NCBI GenBank assembly: GCA_964371035.1
Contig: CAYJLG010000001.1
Span: 1 to 64,000 of the forward strand
Direction: 5' to 3'
From: UBA1535 sp964371035
GTDB lineage: Bacteria; Bacillota; Clostridia; Tissierellales; Sedimentibacteraceae
DNA: 64,000 nucleotides
Position 1 is the stretch's first letter, and every line of letters begins with the position of its first letter. Position numbers and translations under genes: made by a program. The notes under the pieces are model-generated. The model was not told where the DNA came from. It worked only from the letters and a program-made list of their open reading frames with translations, and ran no database searches. Positions 45,164-53,206 of the stretch are shown piece after piece.

Positions 45164-47359
45164 TTATTTATCATTCCTCCTTCCATATAAAAGCAATCTA
45201 CAAGAGTTACTAACAACCGCTATAGTACTCATATTATGAAGTACAGCACTCCAAAACACAGATATATTGCTTGCTGCTCCAAGCAAGAGTCCTAATGTGT
45301 TTATAGCTATAACAATACCGAAGTTTTGTCTTACAACTTTCATTGTATCATCAGCTAAAACTTTAACTTTAGAAATAAGCATAGGATCATTTCTATTAAT
45401 TATTACGTCTGAAGTTTCCATGGCCACATCAGTTGATTTACTTCCAAGTGAAATACCTACATCTGAGTAAGAAAGAGCCAAAGCATCATTAATCCCATCG
45501 CCAACCATAACAACATGATTTCCGTTAGCCTGAAGCTTTAAAACTTCTTCTGCTTTATGCTCAGGTAATAAGCCTGCTTTAAAAGAATCGACTCCGAGCT
45601 TTGATGCAATAAATTGAGCTTGTTCAGTACTATCACCTGTAAGCATAGATATTTCATTTACACCCTTGCTCCTAAGGCTATTTAGTGTTCTTCTCATATT
45701 CGCTCTAGGTTTATCCATGGCACAAATAACGCCAATAAGTTTATTGTCTTCACTTACGTAAATAGGAGTACCTAATTCAGGGCTGACTGATGCATTTTTA
45801 GGAATGCTAATTTTGTTTTCTAGCATATATCGTTTGCTACCAACTCTTATGCATTTGTCATTAACATATGTAATACTTCCTTTAGATACAACAGTCTCAA
45901 TTTCAGTATGTAACGGTATATCTGCACCAATTTTCATGCCATAATCAAGTATAGCAGAAGCTAATGGATGAGAAGAAGTTTCTTCAGCAGCACAAGCTAG
46001 ACCGATAACATCATTTTCACTATAAGACTTTTTTATGATTTTTACTGTAGTAATTTCAGGTTTACCTTCTGTCATTGTACCAGTCTTATCAAAGATAATA
46101 GTATTTGTTCTACTCATCATCTCTAATTTTGCTCCACCTTTTATTAGAATACCTTTTTTTACTGCTGCATTAATAGCTGCGGAAAATGCTGTAGCAGTTG
46201 AAAGTTTAATTCCGCAAGAATAGTCAATAACAAGCATCTTAAGTGCTTGATCTGTCTTTTTCGTAACTAAATATATAGTTAGAGCAGCTAAAAAATTAAG
46301 AGGTACTAGATAATTTGAAAATTGATCTGCATAATGCTGCATAGGAGCCTTTTTAGAATCAATATTTTCAACCATATCTATAATTCTTGAAACTACAGTG
46401 TCATCTCCAACTTTTTCTGCAATAACTGTAATTACACCACTTTTAATGAGCGTACCAGCTAGAACTTTATCACCTAACTTACATATAACTGGTAAAAATT
46501 CACCTGTAGTCGAACTTTGATCCACTAAAGCTTGTCCAGAAACAACTGTTCCATCTACAGATATTTTTTCGCCTGTGTGTATAACAATTTTATCATCTAT
46601 TTTTAATTCTTCTATTGGGCAGTGAATAAGTTCACCAGTTTCGCTAGTTTTCCATGCATAAGGTTCATCTAAGCTTAATAGATCTTTAATAGATTTTCTT
46701 GTTCTTTCTATAGTATGAGAAGTCATATATTCAGCGATATCAGACAACATGACAATAGTCAATGCAGAATAACTTTGACCTAATAAAATACTAGCAAATA
46801 TAGAAGTAACAGTTAAAAAATCAGCATTTAACATCTTATCTTTGACAACACCATTTAAAGCAGATTTATATAAATTGCTAGTTAATCCTAGCGCTACAAG
46901 CGAAGGAATAGTAGTAAATTTTCCAAGAATCGTACCTGGTATAAATCCAATATTAATAATACTTTTTAGTACAGTATTGCCTAAACCTATCGTTAATGCA
47001 GATAATGCTAACCTTTTTAAAATTAAAGTAGAATCTATTTCTTCATTTTGAACATTTTTCAATTGAGAAGATGCCTGCTTTGTTTTGTCTTCAACATAAG
47101 CTTTTAAAGAGTAGGGTTCTAATACATAATTCAAAACATCTATCAAATTTTCAGTGCTATGTCTTTTTTCAATATGATATATTAATATAGTTTCTGTTAT
47201 AGCATTAAAAGTAACTCCTGTAATAAAAGGGTTGTTACAAAGTTTCTTTCCTATTTCATTATAATCTGATTTTAAATATCTTAAACCTAAATATTTAAAT
47301 CTAATTCTTCCATTTGTTTTATGTATCGTGACTGGTTTTAAAAACATGTTTTCATTCAT
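45164..47359 (-). CDS. P1B-like P-type ATPase with an SCG membrane motif
   Basis: A 731-residue cation-pump ATPase. Residues 10-80 form an HMA-like domain with NGRIR in place of CxxC. TGE is at 285-287, the phosphorylated Asp is Asp424 in DKTGTMTEGKPE, the HP motif is in ETSSHPLASAI and the hinge is MVGDGINDALAL. The ion-site helix reads DYSCGIKLSTATAF (Ser-Cys-Gly at 381-383), not the CPC of copper pumps or SPC of cobalt pumps. The transported ion is therefore uncertain. It is the third of five cotranscribed minus-strand genes. Confidence 0.88.
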   Translation of the reverse strand: MNENMFLKPVTIHKTNGRIRFKYLGLRYLKSDYNEIGKKLCNNPFITGVTFNAITETILIYHIEKRHSTENLIDVLNYVLEPYSLKAYVEDKTKQASSQLKNVQNEEIDSTLILKRLALSALTIGLGNTVLKSIINIGFIPGTILGKFTTIPSLVALGLTSNLYKSALNGVVKDKMLNADFLTVTSIFASILLGQSYSALTIVMLSDIAEYMTSHTIERTRKSIKDLLSLDEPYAWKTSETGELIHCPIEELKIDDKIVIHTGEKISVDGTVVSGQALVDQSSTTGEFLPVICKLGDKVLAGTLIKSGVITVIAEKVGDDTVVSRIIDMVENIDSKKAPMQHYADQFSNYLVPLNFLAALTIYLVTKKTDQALKMLVIDYSCGIKLSTATAFSAAINAAVKKGILIKGGAKLEMMSRTNTIIFDKTGTMTEGKPEITTVKIIKKSYSENDVIGLACAAEETSSHPLASAILDYGMKIGADIPLHTEIETVVSKGSITYVNDKCIRVGSKRYMLENKISIPKNASVSPELGTPIYVSEDNKLIGVICAMDKPRANMRRTLNSLRSKGVNEISMLTGDSTEQAQFIASKLGVDSFKAGLLPEHKAEEVLKLQANGNHVVMVGDGINDALALSYSDVGISLGSKSTDVAMETSDVIINRNDPMLISKVKVLADDTMKVVRQNFGIVIAINTLGLLLGAASNISVFWSAVLHNMSTIAVVSNSCRLLLYGRRNDK

Positions 47360-47371
47360 TTATGTACCTCT

Positions 47372-47758
47372 TTAACTATGGAAAATAGATAATTTTTTCA
47401 ATATTTCCATAAAATAAGCTTCAATTTCATTTTGATTTTTTAAATTACGGTCCTTTAAATCGGGGACGCTATCTAATATAGTAGAAATTATTAACTCAAT
47501 AGTATTCATAATAATTTTAGAGTCAGTAATCTTAGAGTTGTATAAAATTAAAATACTTCCAATTTCAGAATTTACTTGAACATCAGTAATCCCATTTAAC
47601 ATTTTTAATGTATTAATTACAGAAGGTAAAAATATAGTTACTTCATTTTTAGGAATCATAGAATAATTTTTAACTCTAATTCTTAATCTTCCCGAGACGT
47701 CTGATTTTATTTCTGGTTTAAACAATTTTTTTATTGCAAACAATTCTATATTAATCAT
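47372..47758 (-). CDS. HMA-like domain protein
   Basis: About 128 residues containing one HMA-like fold (SDVSGRLRIRVKNYS, then GITDVQVNSEIGSILILY) that lacks CxxC and has S-G-R-L-R in that loop, followed by amphipathic helices. It stands between another HMA-like protein and the P-type ATPase, 12 bases before the latter. The ATG at 47758 is favoured; GTG codons just upstream are alternatives because the binding site GGTGG is very close. Confidence 0.68.
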   Translation of the reverse strand: MINIELFAIKKLFKPEIKSDVSGRLRIRVKNYSMIPKNEVTIFLPSVINTLKMLNGITDVQVNSEIGSILILYNSKITDSKIIMNTIELIISTILDSVPDLKDRNLKNQNEIEAYFMEILKKLSIFHS

Positions 47759-47768
47759 GGCCACCACG

Positions 47769-48335
47769 CTATAATAGTTGTCTTATTCCCCAACGGCACA
47801 ATGTATATCCATCAGGTAAAATTCTTGGAACACGACAAATCCTACACAATCCAAACATTAATAAAATAATAGCAGTTATAGTTTTTATATCAAATAAAAA
47901 ACCTGTTTTAGATTTTACTGCTTCATTTAATGATTTCAAATAAGCTTTTATTTCTGTACCTATAATACTTTCACTATCATCATTTATAAATACGTCTAGA
48001 TTAAGTAATTTAATTGCAGCAGCTTGTAATAAATGTGGTTCAACCTCATTTTCATCATAACAAATCAATAAAGATCCAGTAATGAAATTTACAGATATCT
48101 CTTTAATACTATCAATTTTCACAAGATTAGAATATAATTCATTACATAAAGCTTCATTATTTTTTAATATTGGAATATTGAGTCGCATCCTTCCTTTAAT
48201 TGCACTTTTAACTGTTACTATACCTTTAAAATCAGGTAATTTTGAAATGTTTTTATTAGCAACTTTTTTATCGCTTTTAGTTATGTTCATACAAATAAGA
48301 GCGATGATGCTTGCATTAAGAATATTTCCTATCAT
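47769..48335 (-). CDS. HMA-like domain protein with C-terminal Cys-rich helix
   Basis: A 188-residue protein, first of the ATPase cluster. An N-terminal hydrophobic helix, then an HMA-like fold (VKSAIKGRMRLNIP, ISVNFITGSLLICYD) without CxxC, and a C-terminal TM helix (TITAIILLMFGLCRICRV) whose CRIC is the only CxxC-spaced pair. The ATG at 48335 stands eight bases after TTGGAGG; the longer reading starts on that site and is rejected. A possible promoter (TTGTTT-18-TATAAA) is at 48372-48401 on the minus strand. Confidence 0.7.
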   Translation of the reverse strand: MIGNILNASIIALICMNITKSDKKVANKNISKLPDFKGIVTVKSAIKGRMRLNIPILKNNEALCNELYSNLVKIDSIKEISVNFITGSLLICYDENEVEPHLLQAAAIKLLNLDVFINDDSESIIGTEIKAYLKSLNEAVKSKTGFLFDIKTITAIILLMFGLCRICRVPRILPDGYTLCRWGIRQLL

Positions 48336-48488
48336 ATTATCCTCCAAAATTTCAATAAAACTCTTTTTTTATTTATACCCTTTATCATTCTTTTAAAACA
48401 ACTATAAAAATGTAAGAGAGTAGCACTATATTATTATTTATTATATTTTAACATAAAATGACAAAGTATGAAATAATAATCTTATTAT

Positions 48489-48528
48489 AACTCAAAAAAC
48501 TCAAGATATAATCTTAAGTTTTTGAGTT
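48489..48528. terminator. terminator of the flavodoxin gene
   Basis: AACTCAAAAAACTcAAGAT and ATCTTaAGTTTTTGAGTT form an imperfect long stem, just after the flavodoxin stop on the minus strand. Confidence 0.65.
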
Positions 48529-48553
48529 TATTATAAATTGTAAAACTGTTGTC

Positions 48554-48964
48554 TTAAGCTAATTTTTCACCATGTGTTGTACAAGCTGCTTTTGCATCAT
48601 CATCTGGGGATTCGTTAGCCATATACGTATCTAATGTCTTAGCTGTAGTTTCATCTTCCCAGTTTCTCATCCATTCTCCGTCTCCCCAACCATATGAGCC
48701 AAATAAAAGTACATTTTTATCGGCAAGACAATCTTTCACGTCATCCCACATAGGTTGAAACTCAGATTCCTCTAATACTTCTGCTCCCATAGAAGGGCAA
48801 CCAAAAGCAATAGAATCATAGTTTGCTACCATATCTTTTGTAAAATTTGCTGAAGTCATAACGTCAACTTCTGCACCTTTAGATTTTGCGCCTTCAGCTA
48901 TACAGTTTGCCATTACCTCTGTATTTCCAGTTCCACTCCAATAAACTACTGCTACTTTACTCAT
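48554..48964 (-). CDS. flavodoxin
   Basis: A 136-residue short-chain flavodoxin, an FMN electron carrier that replaces ferredoxin when iron is scarce. The phosphate loop is YWSGTGNTEVMA; the isoalloxazine loops are FGCPSMGAEVLEE and FGSYGWGDGEWM. Length and composition (acidic) fit Clostridial flavodoxins. It is preceded on the same strand by the DUF3793 gene; both may depend on the palindrome-rich region 49620-49700. Confidence 0.95.
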   Translation of the reverse strand: MSKVAVVYWSGTGNTEVMANCIAEGAKSKGAEVDVMTSANFTKDMVANYDSIAFGCPSMGAEVLEESEFQPMWDDVKDCLADKNVLLFGSYGWGDGEWMRNWEDETTAKTLDTYMANESPDDDAKAACTTHGEKLA

Positions 48965-49009
48965 AAAAAATTCTCCTTTATTATTTGATATTAATATTTG
49001 TTTAATATA

Positions 49010-49564
49010 TCAAGCAACTACAGTTAGTTGCAATATATCTCTACCTTCAAGCCATAATTTCTTATAAACTGCTTTGCACTTATCATACTTAGCAAATTTT
49101 ATTAATGCTTCTTCTTCGTTACCATATACTTTCCAGTATCTACATAAATTACAGTTTTGTCCTTTGTTACAAATAAAACCCTCTACATCCTCTGGTGGAT
49201 AACCTAAAAATAAACCTATTTCATGAGGAAATTCATCGTATGTATTAAGTCTCTCTAAAAGTTTTTTAATTGATAAATCTACGTTTAAATCTTTATAACC
49301 ATATGATGATAGTATTTTCTTTGCTTTTAAATTATTCATGTCATTTTTAAGCATAGCATCTCTATACAAATATATAAGCGCATTATTATGATCAGTTTTT
49401 AACAATTTTAGTTTGATACCTCTAGATGCAAACTTATTATTCCACATTAAAATATTAAAATTTAAATTTTCTAAACTATTAAATTTTACAGTAAACAAAT
49501 TTGCTGTTTTTAATGAAGATAAGGTAAGTGCACAGTGTTCTATCAATAATTTTTCGCTAATCAT
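49010..49564 (-). CDS. DUF3793 family protein
   Basis: A 184-residue cytosolic protein with the family signature FPHEIGLFLGYPPEDVEGFI followed by a cysteine cluster CNLCRYWKVYG. Members are common in Clostridia and often stand next to iron-uptake or flavodoxin genes, as here; function is unknown. The ATG at 49564 follows TTGGAGG; the in-frame upstream extension is rejected. Confidence 0.85.
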   Translation of the reverse strand: MISEKLLIEHCALTLSSLKTANLFTVKFNSLENLNFNILMWNNKFASRGIKLKLLKTDHNNALIYLYRDAMLKNDMNNLKAKKILSSYGYKDLNVDLSIKKLLERLNTYDEFPHEIGLFLGYPPEDVEGFICNKGQNCNLCRYWKVYGNEEEALIKFAKYDKCKAVYKKLWLEGRDILQLTVVA

Positions 49565-49619
49565 AACAACCTCCAAAATAATATAAATCAACATGAAAAT
49601 TAAACAAAATAAAATAGTA

Positions 49620-49700
49620 AAACGCTAGTTGTTGCAAGCTAACTTTAAATGCAAAAATTAGTTGCCTATAGACAACTACGATTAGCTAAAGCTAACTATA
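49620..49700. promoter_or_regulatory. cluster of palindromes upstream of the DUF3793-flavodoxin genes
   Basis: Two clear palindromes, TAGTTG-CCTATAGA-CAACTA (49659-49678) and TTAGCTAAAGCTAA (49682-49695), plus a related half set GCTAGTTGTTGCAAGCTAACT at 49624-49644, lie upstream of the DUF3793 gene on the minus strand. The TTAGSTWA-like arms resemble sites of DtxR-family iron or manganese regulators, and the downstream flavodoxin suits iron control. No regulator is encoded here, so this is inference. Confidence 0.45.
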
Positions 49701-49751
49701 TATACTATACAAAAAAATTATTGCTTTGTCAAGATGAAAATTTTAGTTTTT

Positions 49752-49825
49752 TACTTTTTCCTTGTTTACACCAGAAATCGACTGTGAGTAGTAACATTGA
49801 AGTTTCATTTAACTGTGAATAACTA
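49752..49825. repeat. remnant of the inverted-repeat element family
   Basis: Positions 49752-49794 are one end of the element family found intact at 54492 and 61721: read in reverse, this is TTACTACTCACAGTCGATTT and continues TCTGGTGTAAACAAGGAAAAAGT, matching the start of the 61721 copy at nearly every base. A second terminal-repeat-like sequence TTTAACTGTGAATAACTA follows at 49808-49825. The rest of the element is missing. Confidence 0.65.
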
Positions 49826-49876
49826 TGGTTTAAGCAACTTAAAATAATACTTTTTACACAATATTGAATTTTAATG

Positions 49877-49905
49877 TTGATTTATGATTAAATATGCTTT
49901 ATAAT
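49877..49905 (+). promoter_or_regulatory. promoter of the cupin gene
   Basis: TTGATT (49877-49882), 17 bases and TATAAT (49900-49905), about 43 bases before the start codon. Confidence 0.55.
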
Positions 49906-49947
49906 TTAGAAACAATGTATAAAATATAATATTTTGAGGTGAATTTT

Positions 49948-50322
49948 ATGAAAATGATAGAAAAAATGAATTTTAATCTTGATTCGAAATTTAATTATTT
50001 AGAAAAAATTACAGTTAAAGATACAGTAGATGGAAAAGAAGACTGGTTTAATCAAACTCTTTGCAAAGTTAATTCTTCAGTTATGCGTATAGGTGTATTT
50101 AATGGTGAATTAGAAATGCATACTCACGAAGATGATGATGAACTATTTTTCGTACTAGAAGGCAACGTAGTGATAGAAAGTGAAAATGGCAATTTTGAAT
50201 TAAGTACACATGAAGGTGTATGCATACCAAAAGGAGTAAAACATAGACCTACAGCTAAAGAACGTTCCATAGTTTTAATGGTAGAAAATGAAAGCAATGA
50301 TCCAAGAGGTGATAAAGCGTAA
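49948..50322 (+). CDS. cupin domain protein
   Basis: A 124-residue single cupin barrel. Motif 1 is present as GELEMHTHEDDDELFFVLEG, with the two metal His and Glu, and motif 2 as GVCIPKGVKHRPTA. Such small cupins bind a metal and serve as isomerases, dioxygenases or mere binding proteins; no specific activity can be read. The ATG at 49948 follows TTGAGGTGA. Confidence 0.88.
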   Translation: MKMIEKMNFNLDSKFNYLEKITVKDTVDGKEDWFNQTLCKVNSSVMRIGVFNGELEMHTHEDDDELFFVLEGNVVIESENGNFELSTHEGVCIPKGVKHRPTAKERSIVLMVENESNDPRGDKA

Positions 50323-50406
50323 TAAACGAGATATTAAATCATAAAAATTTGACTAACAAACGTTTTAACAGTATAATATCAAAAAGCAACTTTAGGAGAA
50401 CGTATC

Positions 50407-51351
50407 ATGTTAGATGAAAAGAAAATTTCAAGACTTACTCTTATAGCAAGATTATATTATGAAGAATGTAAAAGTCAATATGAAATAGCAAAAATCATTG
50501 GAGTTTCTAGACCTATGATTTCAAAATTACTAGCAGAAGCTAGAGAAATAGGAATAGTAAAAATAACAATTAGTGAGTTAAAAAGTAAAAATCAAACTCT
50601 TTCAGAAAATTTAATAGATGCTTTTGGATTGAAAGACGCTTATATGTTTGATTGCAACATTCATGATTTTGCTACTTATAAATCAGAAATTTATAAAATT
50701 ACTCAAAAGTTACTTTCAAAATCTAATGAAATTAACTTAGGCATAGGTTGTGGTTCATCTCTTGGTATGATTTCAGAAGCGTTTGAAGATTCTTCGGATA
50801 AGTTAAAGAACAGCTTATTAAAAGGCAATATTTCGCCATTGATAGGTGGTTTTAAAGCGACATTTAGAAGTTATCACACAAATGAACTCGTGAGAAACCT
50901 GTCTGAAAACTTAGGTCTAAAAGCTAACTATTTGTATTTACCTGCTATGTTGTCGTCTAACGATGAAAAAGAGTTGTATATAAAATCTGATTCATATATG
51001 CAAATAAGGACGTTATGGCAAGAATTAGATGTTGCTTTAATAAATATTTCACCACTTTATGCACCTCCTGATTTAGCAACCTCACTAAGGTTTGGAAAAA
51101 GATTGCAAATAGAAAAAGCAGTTGGCCGTTTTTTAGTGTATTATTACGATATAGAGGGTAATTTTATAGAACCTAATGCTGATAACATAATTCAAATAGA
51201 ATTAGCAGAATTGAAGAAAATTAAAAATGTAGTTGCTATTTGTTCAAATTCCGTTGATCCTGAATCAGTAATAGGGGCATTGCGTACAAATTGTTTTTCA
51301 AGTATAATTCTTAGCAGTAATTTAGCAGAGAAAATTATCAATTTGTTATAA
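50407..51351 (+). CDS. SorC family transcriptional regulator
   Basis: A 314-residue regulator with a helix-turn-helix at residues 10-55 (ARLYYEECKSQYEIAKIIGVSRPMISKLLAEARE) and a sugar-phosphate binding domain (NLGIGCGSSLGMI, LLKGNISPLIGG, RFLVYYYDIEGNF). The family binds phosphorylated sugars and controls neighbouring catabolic operons, here the dhaL-dhaK-lsrF-like genes. A palindrome GTTACANATGTAAC occurs both after its stop and in front of dhaL and is the likely operator. Confidence 0.88.
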   Translation: MLDEKKISRLTLIARLYYEECKSQYEIAKIIGVSRPMISKLLAEAREIGIVKITISELKSKNQTLSENLIDAFGLKDAYMFDCNIHDFATYKSEIYKITQKLLSKSNEINLGIGCGSSLGMISEAFEDSSDKLKNSLLKGNISPLIGGFKATFRSYHTNELVRNLSENLGLKANYLYLPAMLSSNDEKELYIKSDSYMQIRTLWQELDVALINISPLYAPPDLATSLRFGKRLQIEKAVGRFLVYYYDIEGNFIEPNADNIIQIELAELKKIKNVVAICSNSVDPESVIGALRTNCFSSIILSSNLAEKIINLL

Positions 51352-51371
51352 CCTTATAATTATAGTTTAAC

Positions 51372-51420
51372 ATAAAAGAGCGTAGTTACAAATGTAACAA
51401 ATTTTGACTGTGCTCTTTTT
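51372..51420 (+). terminator. terminator of the SorC-type gene
   Basis: AAAAGAGC and GCTCTTTTT form the stem; the loop holds the palindrome GTTACAAATGTAAC (51385-51398), itself able to fold and possibly a regulator-binding site. Confidence 0.65.
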
Positions 51421-51461
51421 ATTTTTTTAATTTATAAATATTGATATTACTAACATTTTGC

Positions 51462-51528
51462 TTGACAGTTACTGTTGCATTTGTTAGAATTAAATGTAAA
51501 TTAAAATATCATTGGTTACATATGTAAC
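51462..51528 (+). promoter_or_regulatory. promoter and operator of the dhaL operon
   Basis: TTGACA (51462-51467), 17 bases, TAGAAT (51485-51490) make a near-consensus promoter. The perfect palindrome GTTACATATGTAAC (51515-51528) lies about 20 bases after the expected transcript start and just before AGGAGG, where a bound regulator would block elongation. Confidence 0.65.
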
Positions 51529-51540
51529 TTAGGAGGAAAT

Positions 51541-52161
51541 ATGTTGGATATTATAACTTTTTCTAAAATGATTTTATCTGGTGCAAATTTAGTAATTTCT
51601 GCTGAAAATGAACTTACTTCTATCGATGCGAAATTTGGTGATGCAGATCATGGAATTACAATGTCAAAAGTTATGAATAATGTAATTCAAACGACTCAAA
51701 CTGTTAACGAAAATACTAATTTTAATGATTTTTTAAATGATTTATCTATGACTGTAATGTCTATTAATGGAGGGTCAGCAGTTCCGCTTTGGAGTACTTT
51801 ACTAGAAGGAATGAGCGAGGGTGCGCCATCTAAAAATAAATTATCTTGCGAAGAATTCAAACAAATTTTCAAAAAAGGCTTAGAAGAATTATCTATTATT
51901 TCAAAGGCTAAATATGGAGACAAAACTATGATGGATGCCTTAATCCCTGCTGTAGAAGCAATTGAAAATTCAGATGGAGATTTCAGCGATATAATTAAAA
52001 ATGGAAGTGAAGCTGCAATTAATGGAGCAAAGGCAAGCGAAGGTTTTGTTTCAAAATTTGGCAGAGCAAAAAGTTACAAAGAACAGACAATAGGCACTGC
52101 TGATGCAGGTGCAGTATCAATGAAATATTTTTTTGTCGGAATGAGTAATGAATTAAACTAA
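51541..52161 (+). CDS. dhaL: dihydroxyacetone kinase subunit DhaL-like
   Basis: A 206-residue ADP-binding helical-barrel protein. FGDADHGITMSKV carries the Asp residues that coordinate the two magnesium ions; MDALIPAVEAI and GTADAGAVS are typical of the family. In phosphotransferase-type systems DhaL keeps ADP as a coenzyme and is recharged by DhaM, whose gene is not in the window; ATP-using DhaKL pairs also exist. dhaK follows after 28 bases. The order L-K is inverted relative to E. coli. Confidence 0.88.
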   Translation: MLDIITFSKMILSGANLVISAENELTSIDAKFGDADHGITMSKVMNNVIQTTQTVNENTNFNDFLNDLSMTVMSINGGSAVPLWSTLLEGMSEGAPSKNKLSCEEFKQIFKKGLEELSIISKAKYGDKTMMDALIPAVEAIENSDGDFSDIIKNGSEAAINGAKASEGFVSKFGRAKSYKEQTIGTADAGAVSMKYFFVGMSNELN

Positions 52162-52189
52162 TATAATAATAAAAGAAAGAGGTAGTTTT

Positions 52190-53188
52190 ATGAAAATGAA
52201 AAAATTTATTAATGATCCTGCTAACTTAACAAATGAATTAATGAAAGGATATGCTTTAGCTGCAGCTGATCATGTAAGAGTTTTAGAAAACAATATTGTT
52301 GTGTCTAAGGCATTAAAAGATGCAGATAGAGTAACTGTAGTGTCTTTTGGTGGAACGGGGCACGAGCCCGCTATTTCTGGGTTTGTTGGAGATGGAATGC
52401 TTGATATTTCAGTACCTGGAGATATTTTTGCTGCACCGAATCCACAATTAGTTTTTGAAGCTATCAAAATGGCGGATAAAGGACATGGAGTTTTGTTGTT
52501 AGTGCTTAACCATGCAGGTGACATGCTTACTGGTGACATGACTATGAAGCTTTGCAATAAGGCTGGAATGAAAGTGATTAAAGTTGTAACACAAGAGGAT
52601 ATCTCGAATGCTCCTAGGTCTAACTCTGATGATAGACGAGGTTTGGGTGGAGCGATACCGCTATATCACATCGCAGCATCAGCGGCTAAAGATGGAAAAT
52701 CATTAGAAGAAATAGCAGAAATCGCACAAAGATATGCTGATTCTATGGCTACTATAGCGGTTGCTGCTAGATGTGCTACTCATCCTGCAAATGGAGCACC
52801 TTTTGGTGATTTAGGCGAAGATGATATGGAAATAGGCATGGGACAACATGGAGAAGGTGGTGGTGGTCGCCAACCGATGAAAACTTCTAAGGAGACTATA
52901 GCAATAATGGCTGGTGCATTAGTTAAGGATATTCCTTTATCGAAAGGTGATAAAGTGTTTGTAATGATTAATGGATCTGGTGCTACAACTCTTATGGAGC
53001 AATTTATATTGCTTAATGATTGTGTTGAATATTTAGAAAGTTTAGGAATGGAAGTTGTCGCAAACATGACAGGTAATTTGTTGACTGTTCAAGAACAAGC
53101 AGGTTTCCAGTTGAATCTTGCTAAATGGGATGATGAATTCTTAAAATATTGGAATACACCTGCAAAATCATATGCTTTTAACAAGTAA
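52190..53188 (+). CDS. dhaK: dihydroxyacetone kinase subunit DhaK-like
   Basis: A 332-residue substrate-binding subunit that phosphorylates dihydroxyacetone or related keto-sugars. FGGTGHEPAISGFVG is at residues 53-67; the His that forms a hemiaminal with the substrate is His220 in GMGQHGEGG. Substrate range of DhaK-like proteins next to LsrF-like aldolases may include erythrulose or other ketoses, so the true substrate is open. It is the second gene of the operon. Confidence 0.9.
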   Translation: MKMKKFINDPANLTNELMKGYALAAADHVRVLENNIVVSKALKDADRVTVVSFGGTGHEPAISGFVGDGMLDISVPGDIFAAPNPQLVFEAIKMADKGHGVLLLVLNHAGDMLTGDMTMKLCNKAGMKVIKVVTQEDISNAPRSNSDDRRGLGGAIPLYHIAASAAKDGKSLEEIAEIAQRYADSMATIAVAARCATHPANGAPFGDLGEDDMEIGMGQHGEGGGGRQPMKTSKETIAIMAGALVKDIPLSKGDKVFVMINGSGATTLMEQFILLNDCVEYLESLGMEVVANMTGNLLTVQEQAGFQLNLAKWDDEFLKYWNTPAKSYAFNK

Positions 53189-53206
53189 TAGAAATGGAGA
53201 ATTAAA

